Assembly (NCBI GenBank): GCA_036260075.1
Contig: DATAAM010000215.1
Location: 1 to 16,895, forward strand
Origin: DATAAM01 sp036260075
Lineage (GTDB): Bacteria; Actinomycetota; Acidimicrobiia; Acidimicrobiales; JAHWLA01
Reading direction: 5' to 3'
Length of the DNA stretch: 16,895 nt
Shown here: positions 7,361-14,427 of the stretch, one piece after another
Position numbering within the stretch: the first letter of the stretch is position 1
Layout of the letters: each line of letters opens with the position of its first letter
Notes under the pieces: generated by a model
What the model was told of the DNA's origin: nothing
Seen by the model: the letters and a program-made list of their open reading frames with translations, nothing else
The model's database searches: none
Program-made: the position numbers and the translations under genes

Positions 7361-9945
7361 GCGTTGACGACCGACGACGCCGCCACGACGCCCCGGAACA
7401 GGCCGTCGGCCGCCTTGCCCGCCGCGGGCACCAGCTCGGCCAGCTGCCGGAGCAGGTCGATGAGCTGCTTCACGTTGCGGACGAAGTCGCCGCCCGACAT
7501 GTCCTCGTCGGCGATGACCTCGTCGAGCGGCTCGCCCGCCGCCCACGAGTACGCCAGCGCCAGGAAGCCGGGGTCGGGCGGGCGGGTCAGGGGCAGCCCT
7601 GCCTCGTCCTCGGCGGCGTTGAGCTCTTGGGCCAGGCGCTCGATCTCCAGCCACCGCTGCCGCACGTGGCCGCTGGGGAACCACGGGGCGGGGCCGGGAC
7701 CGGGGCCTCGGGTCTCGTACGTGAAGACGGAGGCCAGCCCCGCCACCGCCGCCGGGTCGAGGCCGTCGAACAGGCCCACGCCCACCGCCTCGGCCACCAG
7801 GAGGTCGGCCTCGTGGTACAGGCGGGCCAGCCGCTCCCCCGCCCCGGTCAGTGCCCAGCCCTCGACGTAGCCCCACGCCTCCAACACCCGCAGCACCCGG
7901 TCGAACTGCCGGGCCAGCGACTCCGTGCGGCCCCGGATGCGCCGTTCCAGGCGCTCCACGTCCCCCGCAAGGCGGGCCGCCCGCTCCGCCGCCCGCACGT
8001 GGGCGACGGCGTCCGGGCAGGAGGCCACCGGGTGTTGCGAGGCGTCGCCGTCCCCGTCGCCGCGAGCCCGGCGGCGCACGCTCGTCTCGGCGTCGGGGTG
8101 CAGGCGGGCCTTGCTGAGGGCGTGGGCGACGGCCCGCCGGAACCCTGTGTTGTTCGGTGCGTACGGCGTGGGCAGCTCGACCTTGCCCACCGAGCGGGGC
8201 GGCACGTCGAAGTCGCCCGGGCCCAGGGTGAGGAGGCGCCGCTCCACGGTGAGGCCGCGGATGCGCACGTCGCCGCCCCGCCGCTGAGAGGTGGCGAGCA
8301 CCGCCACCCGGCCGCCGGATCGCGCACCGGGCACCAGGATCACGTCGCCCGGCTTGAGGCGGAACAGCGCCTCGGGCACCTCGGCCGACGTCGACGGCGC
8401 GCGGCGTCGTTCCGACAGCAGCCGCCGGTACTCCTCCACGTCGCCTCGCTCGCAGGCGGCGTGCTCCCGGGCCTCGGCCAGCAGCTTCGTGGTGCGCTCC
8501 AACTGGGTCTCCAGGCGCACCACGTCGGCGTCGGCCCGGTACTGGGCGAAGGAGAGGTTGAGCAGGTGGTGGGCCTCGGCGGCCGAGTACCGGCGCACGA
8601 GGTTGGCCGCCATGTTGTAGGTGGGGCGGAACGACGACGACAGCGCGTACGTGCGGGTGGACGCCAGGCCCGCCACTTGGTCGAACGGCACGAACGGCGA
8701 CCACAGGACCACGGCGTGGCCCACGTCGTCGATGCCCCGGCGCCCGGCCCGTCCCGTGAGCTGCGTGTACTCGCCCGGCGTGAGCGGCTCGTGGCGCTCG
8801 CCGGTGAACTTGGTGAGCTTCTCGATCACCACCGACCGGGCGGGCATGTTGATGCCGAGCGACAGCGTCTCGGTGGCGAACACCACCTTCACCAGCGCGG
8901 CGGCGAAGCACTGCTCCACCACCTCCTTGAACGGCGGCACCATGCCCGCGTGGTGGGCGGCGAAGCCCGCTTCGAGGCCGGTGACCCAGGCGCCGTACTC
9001 GAGCACCCGCAGGTCGTCGTCGGAGAGGCTGTCGGTGCGGGCTTCCGCGATGGCCCGGATCTGGCGACGCTCCTCGGGGGTGGTGAGGCGCAGCCCGTTG
9101 TCGAGGCACTGGCGCACGGCGTCGTCGCAGGCGTTGCGGCTGAAGATGAAGTAGATGACTGGGAGCATGTCCTCGTCGCCGAGGAGCTCGACCACCTCGG
9201 CCCGCCGCGGCGTGTAGAGGCGGCCCCGGCGGGGACGGCCCCGGATCGGCGGGCGGCGCATGTCGCGGCTGTCGAGGGCGGCCGCTTCGGGGTTGGGACG
9301 CCCGTCCACGAACGTGGGCAGCAGGTGGAAGCGCTCTGCCGTGCGGTCGCCCACCAGGTAGAGGTTGTGCAGCTCGACCGGCCTGCGCTCCTCGATGATC
9401 GCCTCGGTGGCACCCCGCACCGTCTGGATCCAGTCGGCGAACTCCTCGGCGTTCGAAACCGTGGCCGACAGGCACACCAGGTCGACGTCGAGCGGCGTGT
9501 GGACGATCACCTCCTCCCAGACCGCCCCGCGGTAGGGGTTCTGGAGGTAGTGCACCTCGTCGAGCACGACGTAGCGCAGGCCTTCGAGGGCCGACGAGGA
9601 GGCGTAGATCATGTTGCGCAGCACCTCGGTGGTCATCACCACCACGGGCGCGTCGCCGTTTATCGAGTTGTCACCGGTGAGGAGGCCCACCCGCTCCGGC
9701 CCGTGCGCTCGCACCAGGTCGCCGTACTTCTGGTTGCTGAGCGCCTTCAGCGGCGTGGTGTAGAACGCCTTGCGCCCTTCCCCCAGGGCCTTGGCGACCG
9801 CGTACTCCGCCACCACCGTCTTGCCCGAGCCCGTGGGGGCGGCCACCAGGACGGAGCGGCCCGCGTCGAGGGCGTCCATGGCCCGCACCTGGAAGGGGTC
9901 GGGCTCGAAGCCGAGGCCGGCGAGGAACTGTGCCCTGTCGATCAA
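7357..9945 (-). CDS. helY: HelY-type DEAD/DEAH-box helicase (Ski2/Mtr4-like)
   Basis: An 862-aa superfamily 2 helicase, close in length to mycobacterial HelY (about 900 aa). Motifs in order: Q-like FEPDPFQVRAM (13-23), Walker A APTGSGKT (36-43), Ia TTPLKALSNQKY (63-74), Walker B DEVH (129-132), III LSAT (159-162), V ATETLSLGINMPAR (357-370), VI QLTGRAGRRG (395-404). The C-terminal half holds the beta-barrel and helical segments typical of Ski2-like proteins and the DSHCT-like end. It would unwind RNA or DNA using ATP; the cellular role in actinobacteria is not well defined. The TTG start (9945) overlaps the tatC stop as TTGA. TAGGGT lies nine bases upstream inside tatC and could give a second transcript. 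The lipid-kinase-like gene follows by an ATGA overlap. Confidence 0.93.
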   Translation of the reverse strand: MIDRAQFLAGLGFEPDPFQVRAMDALDAGRSVLVAAPTGSGKTVVAEYAVAKALGEGRKAFYTTPLKALSNQKYGDLVRAHGPERVGLLTGDNSINGDAPVVVMTTEVLRNMIYASSSALEGLRYVVLDEVHYLQNPYRGAVWEEVIVHTPLDVDLVCLSATVSNAEEFADWIQTVRGATEAIIEERRPVELHNLYLVGDRTAERFHLLPTFVDGRPNPEAAALDSRDMRRPPIRGRPRRGRLYTPRRAEVVELLGDEDMLPVIYFIFSRNACDDAVRQCLDNGLRLTTPEERRQIRAIAEARTDSLSDDDLRVLEYGAWVTGLEAGFAAHHAGMVPPFKEVVEQCFAAALVKVVFATETLSLGINMPARSVVIEKLTKFTGERHEPLTPGEYTQLTGRAGRRGIDDVGHAVVLWSPFVPFDQVAGLASTRTYALSSSFRPTYNMAANLVRRYSAAEAHHLLNLSFAQYRADADVVRLETQLERTTKLLAEAREHAACERGDVEEYRRLLSERRRAPSTSAEVPEALFRLKPGDVILVPGARSGGRVAVLATSQRRGGDVRIRGLTVERRLLTLGPGDFDVPPRSVGKVELPTPYAPNNTGFRRAVAHALSKARLHPDAETSVRRRARGDGDGDASQHPVASCPDAVAHVRAAERAARLAGDVERLERRIRGRTESLARQFDRVLRVLEAWGYVEGWALTGAGERLARLYHEADLLVAEAVGVGLFDGLDPAAVAGLASVFTYETRGPGPGPAPWFPSGHVRQRWLEIERLAQELNAAEDEAGLPLTRPPDPGFLALAYSWAAGEPLDEVIADEDMSGGDFVRNVKQLIDLLRQLAELVPAAGKAADGLFRGVVAASSVVNA

Positions 9946-10691
9946 CGCTTCATGACCCTACCCACGAGGATCGCTCCCTCGTAGAACAGGGTCATGGGCA
10001 GCGCCATGGCCAGCATCGTCCACGGGTCCTGACTGGGCGTGATCACGGCGGCGGCCAGGAAGACGACGACCACGGCGTAGCGCCTCCAGGAAGCCAGCCG
10101 CCTGCTGGTCACCACGCCCGCCAGCTGCAGGAACACCAGCACCACGGGCAGCTCGAAGGCCAGGCCGAAGGCGACCATCATGAGCACGACCAGCCGGAGG
10201 TAGGGCGCCGGGCTGAACAGCGTGTCGATGTCGGGGCCGCCCACGGTGACGAGGAAGTCGAGCGCCCGCGGGAACGTGGCCAGGGCCAGCGCCCCGCCGC
10301 ACACGAACAGCACGACCGACGTGGCCACGAACGGCACCGCGTAGCGCTTCTCGTCGGGATGGAGGCCGGGGGTGACGAAGCGCCACAGCTGCCACAGCAC
10401 CACCGGCGAGGCGAGCACCAGGCCCGCCCATCCCGCCACGCGGAGTCGGGTGGCGAAGCCCTCCAGCGGGTCGCGGATGACGAGCGTACAGTCGCGCCCG
10501 GGCGGCAGGATCTGGCAGTAGGGGTCGAGCAGCACCTCGAGGATGCTGTCGTAAGAGGCGAAGGCGACCACCGCGCCGGCGGCGACGGCGACCAGGCTCA
10601 CGATCAGCCGGTAGCGCAGCTCCGTCAGGTGCTCGACCAGGGTCATGCGGCCGTCGGCCGGCCGCGCTCGCCTCCGGAAGCGGAAACGCAT
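9942..10691 (-). CDS. tatC: Twin-arginine translocase subunit TatC
   Basis: A 249-aa polytopic membrane protein, normal for TatC, the receptor for twin-arginine signal peptides in the export of folded proteins. A 15-residue basic N-terminus precedes MTLVEHLTELRYRLI, where E24 corresponds to the conserved Glu of the first cytoplasmic segment. Six hydrophobic helices can be traced: about 28-48, 83-105, 118-142, 162-185, 202-218 and 221-240. The signature loop LWQLWRFVTPGLHPDEKRY lies after the second helix. ATG 10691 has no Shine-Dalgarno site; a second ATG (residue 16) is possible. A 96-bp gap separates it from tatA/B upstream and it overlaps helY downstream. Order matches the M. tuberculosis tatA-tatC-helY arrangement. 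Confidence 0.96.
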   Translation of the reverse strand: MRFRFRRRARPADGRMTLVEHLTELRYRLIVSLVAVAAGAVVAFASYDSILEVLLDPYCQILPPGRDCTLVIRDPLEGFATRLRVAGWAGLVLASPVVLWQLWRFVTPGLHPDEKRYAVPFVATSVVLFVCGGALALATFPRALDFLVTVGGPDIDTLFSPAPYLRLVVLMMVAFGLAFELPVVLVFLQLAGVVTSRRLASWRRYAVVVVFLAAAVITPSQDPWTMLAMALPMTLFYEGAILVGRVMKR

Positions 10692-10787
10692 CAGGACCGG
10701 CGAAGCGGCAGCCGCGCACGGACGGGGCCGGCGGGGCCGGGCCCCCCGGCGGCACTGCGACGAGCCGTCAGGCGAAGAGCCATGGGA

Positions 10788-11003
10788 TCAGCGGTCTGTG
10801 TCGTCGGGTGCGGGCGGCGGGGGCGCCATCGGCAGCGGGTCGTTGAACGCGTCGCGCACCTCGGCCTGCACCCCGGCGTTCCACCGACGCAGCTCGGCCA
10901 TCGCCTTGCCCACCTGCCGGGCCGCTTCGGGCAGCCGCGTGGGCCCGAGCACGATCAGGGCCACCACGAGGACGACGAGCAGTTCGGGCAGCCCGATGTT
11001 CAC
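10788..11003 (-). CDS. tatA: Sec-independent translocase TatA/TatB family subunit
   Basis: A 71-aa protein with one N-terminal membrane helix (NIGLPELLVVLVVALIVL, residues 2-19), the hinge LGPTRLP, an amphipathic helix (EAARQVGKAMAELRRWNAGVQAEVRDAF) and a Pro/Asp-rich tail. The Glu in GLPEL and the LGPxRLP hinge look more like TatB than TatA (mycobacterial TatA has FGAKKLP), so the family is sure but the A/B choice is not; the symbol follows the syntenic position. It would multimerise with TatC to form the export pore. The GTG start (11003) is chosen because it opens the conserved NIGLPEL and sits eight bases after TAGACT; the frame extends upstream to 11147 through non-protein-like sequence. 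Confidence 0.88.
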   Translation of the reverse strand: MNIGLPELLVVLVVALIVLGPTRLPEAARQVGKAMAELRRWNAGVQAEVRDAFNDPLPMAPPPPAPDDTDR

Positions 11004-11011
11004 GGCCGGCG

Positions 11012-11017
11012 AGTCTA
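11012..11017 (-). promoter_or_regulatory. Putative -10 element (TAGACT) for tatA, leaderless
   Basis: TAGACT on the minus strand fits TANNNT and ends eight bases before GTG 11003, where no Shine-Dalgarno site exists. It would let tatA-tatC-helY be transcribed separately from the two small genes upstream. The long imperfect palindrome at 11021-11086 covers the position where a -35 or an operator would be. Confidence 0.45.
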
Positions 11018-11020
11018 CGG

Positions 11021-11086
11021 GCCACCCTCGTTTTCTTCGCAGATCCGGCGCCCCACGCCCGTATTTGCGGAGAAAACGAGGAGGGC
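11021..11086. repeat. Long imperfect palindrome between the 60-aa gene and tatA
   Basis: Positions 11021-11048 and 11059-11086 pair over 28 positions with five mismatches, two of which would be G-U wobbles in plus-strand RNA. The core is CCTCGTTTTCT (11026-11036) against AGAAAACGAGG (11071-11081). The loop is about ten bases. There is no T tract after either arm, so it is a poor intrinsic terminator. Its place before the tatA promoter suggests an operator, a boundary hairpin or a dispersed repetitive palindrome of the REP type. Confidence 0.55.
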
Positions 11087-11268
11087 TACCGGCGGCGGAG
11101 CTGGTCGATGCCGCTGCGGACCTCCACGAGGGCGGGGCGCAGGTCACCGAGCCGGACGACGCTGCGGCGCAGCTCGGCGGCCTCGTCGGCCACCCGTCGG
11201 GCGAACAGGGCCACGGCCACCAGGCCGATGGCCGTCACCACGAGCGGAGCGATCCAGACGGCGCTCAC
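11086..11268 (-). CDS. Small single-pass membrane protein, 60 aa
   Basis: A 60-aa protein with one membrane helix (residues 4-22, VWIAPLVVTAIGLVAVALF) followed by a charged helix rich in Arg, Glu and Leu (ADEAAELRRSVVRLGDLRPALVEVRSGIDQLRRR) that could form a coiled coil in the cytoplasm. The GTG start (11268) overlaps the stop of the zinc-ribbon gene as GTGA, so expression of the pair is coupled. Its stop lies at the edge of the long palindrome. The topology loosely recalls TatA-like proteins but the hinge motif is missing. I do not recognise a family. Confidence 0.7.
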   Translation of the reverse strand: MSAVWIAPLVVTAIGLVAVALFARRVADEAAELRRSVVRLGDLRPALVEVRSGIDQLRRR

Positions 11269-11609
11269 TGGACGCCGTCGTCGCCGGCCACCGAGGAGGT
11301 CAGCCGCTCGAACCAGTCGTCACGCTGGAGCTCGAAGTGGAAGGCGAGCAGGTCGTCGTAGCCGATGGGCTCGCCCCGGTGGGACTCCTCCAGCTCCGCG
11401 GGCAGCTGCCACACCGACAGGCGCACGCCCGAGGCGACCAGCACGTCGACGACGCGGGCCTCGGCGGGCTTGGAGACGGCCAGGCGGCAGTCCGGGCAAC
11501 GGAAGGCGTACGACCCCTGGTTGTTCGTGGCACAGAGCAGCACCTGCACGTCGCGGGTCGTGAGCTCCACGTCCCCGCACGTCGGGCAACTCGCCTTGAT
11601 GGTTGCCAC
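11265..11609 (-). CDS. Zinc-ribbon protein of unknown function, 114 aa
   Basis: A 114-aa protein with a split zinc ribbon: C8/C11 (CPTC) and C38/C41 (CPDC), with a beta-rich segment between (DVELTTRDVQVLLCATNNQGSYAFR). The second half (VVDVLVASGVRLSVWQLPAELEE...PIGYDDLLAFHFELQRDDWFERL) is a compact alpha/beta tail without a clear motif. I chose GTG 11609 because AAGGAGGG (11621-11614) lies five bases upstream; ATG 11642 in the same frame would add 11 residues and has a weaker site. It is the first gene of a minus-strand unit with the 60-aa membrane protein and is divergent from the histidine kinase. Proteins like this seem common in related actinobacteria, but I know no assigned function. Confidence 0.8.
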   Translation of the reverse strand: MATIKASCPTCGDVELTTRDVQVLLCATNNQGSYAFRCPDCRLAVSKPAEARVVDVLVASGVRLSVWQLPAELEESHRGEPIGYDDLLAFHFELQRDDWFERLTSSVAGDDGVQ

Positions 11610-11613
11610 CCAA

Positions 11614-11621
11614 CCCTCCTT
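11614..11621 (-). promoter_or_regulatory. Ribosome binding site deciding the GTG start of the 114-aa zinc-ribbon gene
   Basis: AAGGAGGG on the minus strand places GGAGG five bases before GTG 11609. It is the best site in the upstream region and favours this start over ATG 11642. Confidence 0.6.
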
Positions 11622-11692
11622 GGTGTTCCTCCGTACTCCCATCGGCTCGTTGCCTCCTGCCACTTGAGCGGCTCCGTTCCGCTCGCTGTCGT

Positions 11693-11750
11693 GAGCATGC
11701 TCCCTCGGCAGCTTCGCGGCTATGGCCCGAATGGGGCATTTTCGGCCATA
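11693..11750. repeat. Palindromes in the divergent zinc-ribbon/kinase intergenic region
   Basis: GAGCATGCTC (11693-11702) is a perfect 10-base palindrome. About 20 bases on, TATGGCC (11721-11727) and GGCCATA (11744-11750) are perfect inverted arms enclosing a further CGAATG/CATTTTCG half-match, so the 30-base block could be a dimeric operator or a hairpin. A third small repeat, GAGCGG/CCGCTC, is at 11666-11684. They lie between the start sites of two divergent genes, where control elements are expected. No clear -35/-10 pair was found for the kinase. Confidence 0.45.
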
Positions 11751-11803
11751 CCGGGGACTAGCCCGCTTCTCGACCGTTCTCAACCGTTCCCGCCGGCTTG
11801 CCG

Positions 11804-13729
11804 ATGGCAACCCCGATGGCCGACTCCCACCTCGAGCGCCTCCATCTCGTCCTGCGCGGCCTGGCCGCGGGCGCCGACCCGGCCCGGCTGCTGTCCGACG
11901 TGCTGGCCGGGGCGCTCGCCGCCACCGGCGCCCGGGAGGGGCTGGTGCTGCGCACCTCCGCCGATCGTCCCACCGTCGTGGCCACCACCGGTCAGGTCTC
12001 GGACTTCCTCCTCGACGCCGCCAAGGAGGCGGCGGGCGCCGACCGCCTCCAGCGGGCCCGCGACGCCCAGTCGGGCATGGTGGCGGTCGCCGAGCCGCTC
12101 CGGGCGGGCGGCCGGGTGGTCGGCGTCCTCGCCGTGGCGGGGAACATGAAGCGCCTCGACCCCGGCCTGCTCCCCCTCTACGGCGACGCCACCACCCTCG
12201 TGCTCGACCGGCGTACGCCGGCGGGCGCGGGCGAGCTGCCCGACGTGCTGCAGACGCTGGCCCACATCGGTGCCGACGTCGACACCTACGCCATCCTCAG
12301 CCGCATCTTCGATGCCTGCCAGCGCCTCTTCGGGGCGGCGTCGGGCTTCTGCGCACTCTTCCAGGACGGCGCCGTGCGCGTGGGCCACTACCGCGGCATC
12401 GACCACGAGCGCCTGCTCCGGGCCTCGCGCCACCCCGAGTTCCGCGGCCTGCTGCTCCAGGACGAGCTGCGGGTGGAGTCGGCCGACCACCCCGTGGTGG
12501 CCCAGCTGGCCCGCTTGGGCGAGGTGGCCATGGGCGTCCCCCTGGTGGTGGACGGGCGCAAGGTCGGGCACCTCGTGCTGCTGCTCCCCGCCCCGCTCGA
12601 CGCCGGCCGCCGCAGCGTGCTGTCCGCCTTCGCCGCCCATGCCGCCGCCTGCCTGCGCTCGGCCGAGCTCTACCGGCGCCTGGGCGACCACGAGGAGCAG
12701 CTCGGCGCCATCGTGCACTCCATGCCCAACCCCGTCGTGGTGGTGGACGAGTCCGGCCGCCTGGTCGAGGTGAACGGCGCCGCGGGCGAGCTGTTCGGCA
12801 TCGACCCCGGGTTCTCCGGAGAGCTCAACATCGCCGGGCGACTGGGCCACCCCCGCCTCGAGGCCATGCTCACCGGCGGCGACGACGCCGCCGAGGAGAT
12901 CGTGCTCGGGCGCGACGAGCAGCGCGTCTACCGGGCCACGGTGCGCCGGGCCCGGTCGGCAGGCGGCCGCACCCTGGGCCGCATCCTCGTGCTCGACGAC
13001 CTCACGTCCGAGCGGGAGGCCGATGCCCTGAAGGCCGACTTCGTGGCCGTCATCGGCCACGAGCTGCGCACCCCGCTGACCGTCATGAAGGGCTACATGC
13101 ACACGCTCACCAAGCGGTGGGAGACGCTGGCGGACGACAAGCGCGGCCAGGCCCTCGAGGCCCTGAGCGGGAACCTCACCCGCCTGGAACGCCTGATCGA
13201 AGACCTGCTGTTCGTGTCGGCCATCGAGCAGCGCCGCTGCAAGGTCGACCTCGCGCTGCACGACCTGGGCGCCCTGCTCGAAGGCTTCGGCGGCGAGCGG
13301 GTGCAGGTGCACCGCCCCCGCCGACCGGTGGAGATCGAGCTCGACGACGCCAAGGTGAACCAGGTCGTGCACCACCTGGTCGACAACGCGCTGAAGTACT
13401 CCGACGGCGACGTCGTGGTGGAGCTGGTCGACAAGGGCGAGGTCGTCGAGGTGTCCGTGACCGACAGCGGCCCCGGCATCTACTCCGGCGACATCCCCCA
13501 GCTGTTCGAGCGCTTCCGCCAGTTGGACGGCACCTCCACCCGGGCCCACGGCGGCGTGGGCATCGGGCTCTACCTCAGCCGCCGCCTCATCGAGGCGCTC
13601 GGCGGGCGCATCTGGTGCGAGAGCCGACTTGGCGTGGGCAGCCGGTTCGCGTTCACCCTGCCCAAGGACGGCCCCCCTGCGCCCGCCCCCACAGCCGGCG
13701 CGGTGCCGGGCCTACTGTCGAAGGCATAG
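11804..13729 (+). CDS. Soluble sensor histidine kinase, GAF-GAF-PAS-HisKA-HATPase
   Basis: A 641-aa kinase with no membrane segment, so it probably senses a cytoplasmic signal. Two GAF-like domains (about 12-135 and 155-290) precede a PAS domain (about 297-402, AIVHSMPNPVVVVDESGRLVEVNGAAGELFG). The HisKA box has the phospho-acceptor H419 (GHELRTPLT). In the ATPase domain the N box is at 522-532 with N528, G1 DSGPGI at 554-559, the F box ERFRQ at 569-573 and G2 GVGIGLYLS at 585-592. All catalytic parts look intact. ATG 11804 is used; ATG 11816 or TTG 11798 are also possible, since none has a good ribosome site. No response regulator lies in the window, so its partner is unknown. The GDPD frame begins at its stop codon. 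Confidence 0.9.
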   Translation: MATPMADSHLERLHLVLRGLAAGADPARLLSDVLAGALAATGAREGLVLRTSADRPTVVATTGQVSDFLLDAAKEAAGADRLQRARDAQSGMVAVAEPLRAGGRVVGVLAVAGNMKRLDPGLLPLYGDATTLVLDRRTPAGAGELPDVLQTLAHIGADVDTYAILSRIFDACQRLFGAASGFCALFQDGAVRVGHYRGIDHERLLRASRHPEFRGLLLQDELRVESADHPVVAQLARLGEVAMGVPLVVDGRKVGHLVLLLPAPLDAGRRSVLSAFAAHAAACLRSAELYRRLGDHEEQLGAIVHSMPNPVVVVDESGRLVEVNGAAGELFGIDPGFSGELNIAGRLGHPRLEAMLTGGDDAAEEIVLGRDEQRVYRATVRRARSAGGRTLGRILVLDDLTSEREADALKADFVAVIGHELRTPLTVMKGYMHTLTKRWETLADDKRGQALEALSGNLTRLERLIEDLLFVSAIEQRRCKVDLALHDLGALLEGFGGERVQVHRPRRPVEIELDDAKVNQVVHHLVDNALKYSDGDVVVELVDKGEVVEVSVTDSGPGIYSGDIPQLFERFRQLDGTSTRAHGGVGIGLYLSRRLIEALGGRIWCESRLGVGSRFAFTLPKDGPPAPAPTAGAVPGLLSKA

Positions 13730-14427
13730 ACGCCCTCCGCCGACCGCCGATCGCCTTCGCCCACCGCGGCGCCCGCGCCCACGCCCCCGAGAACACCGTC
13801 GAGGCCTTCCGGCTGGCGCTGAAGCTGGGGGCCACCGGCTTGGAGAGCGACGTGTGGCTGACCGCCGACGGCGTGCCCGCGCTCGACCACGACGGGGTGG
13901 TGCGGGCGAGCCTGTGGCGACGGCCGATCGGCGAGGTGCCCCGTGCCGAGCTCCCCGCCCACATCCCGTCGCTGGCCGAGCTGTTCGAGGCGTGCGGTGT
14001 CGACTTCGAGCTGTCCCTCGACGTGAAGGACCCGGCAGCCGCCCCGGCGGTGGTGGCGGTGTCGCGCCAGGCGGGCCTGCCTCTCCGGCGCCTGTGGCTG
14101 TGCGGCGAGGACTGGGAGGTGGTGGCGGGCTGGCGCTCGCTGGCCGACGACGTGCGCCTGGTCGACTCCTGCCGCTTGCGGCGCATGAGGGAGGGCCCGG
14201 AGCGGCGGGCGGCCGACTTGGCGGCGGCCCGCATCGACGCCGTGAACATGCACGCCTCCGACTGGACGCTCGGGCTCACGACGCTGTTCCACCGCTTCGA
14301 GCTGTACGCGTTCGCCTGGGACGCCCAGCACGACCGGGTGCTCGACGCCGTGCTCGCCATGGGCGTGGATGCGGTCTACTCGGACCACGTGGACCGGATG
14401 GTCGACGCGCTACAGAAGGTCGAGTGA
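13726..14427 (+). CDS. Glycerophosphodiester phosphodiesterase family protein (start uncertain)
   Basis: A GDPD-type TIM-barrel enzyme of about 233 aa that would hydrolyse glycerophosphodiesters to glycerol-3-phosphate and an alcohol. Counting from 13726, it has the catalytic pair H13-R14 (AHRGARAHAPENT), E22, the metal ligands E40 and D42 (LESDVW), the second catalytic H55 (ALDHDGVV), ELSLDVKD at 95-102 and the late YAFAWDAQH and VDAVYSDHVDRM segments. It should be active and lacks a signal peptide. No ATG, GTG or TTG lies between HRG and GTG 13615, which is deep inside the kinase gene. The marked start is an ATA that overlaps the kinase stop as ATAG. An automatic caller would probably truncate it at a downstream TTG. 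Its end overlaps lepB tail-to-tail by 18 bp. Confidence 0.8.
   Translation: MDALRRPPIAFAHRGARAHAPENTVEAFRLALKLGATGLESDVWLTADGVPALDHDGVVRASLWRRPIGEVPRAELPAHIPSLAELFEACGVDFELSLDVKDPAAAPAVVAVSRQAGLPLRRLWLCGEDWEVVAGWRSLADDVRLVDSCRLRRMREGPERRAADLAAARIDAVNMHASDWTLGLTTLFHRFELYAFAWDAQHDRVLDAVLAMGVDAVYSDHVDRMVDALQKVE

Noticed and set aside
6776..9475. 899-aa open frame on the minus strand running through helY
   Set aside because: It is a shadow of helY until ATG 7360; only the last 194 codons form the real lipid-kinase-like gene.
7627..9984. 785-aa open frame on the plus strand opposite helY
   Set aside because: Antisense shadow; the minus strand carries all helicase motifs in order.
10692..10787. 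GC-rich inverted repeat (GGGGCC/GGCCCC) between tatA and tatC as a terminator
   Set aside because: It has several alternative pairings and no T tract, and the two tat genes are expected to be co-transcribed. It is too ambiguous to annotate.
11693..11702. GAGCATGCTC considered as a LexA (SOS) box
   Set aside because: The actinobacterial LexA box needs GAAC-N4-GTTC; this palindrome lacks both half-sites.
11722..14427. 901-aa open frame on the plus strand overlapping the kinase
   Set aside because: The first two thirds are Arg/Pro/Gly shadow of the kinase. Only the part after about 13726 is the GDPD enzyme.
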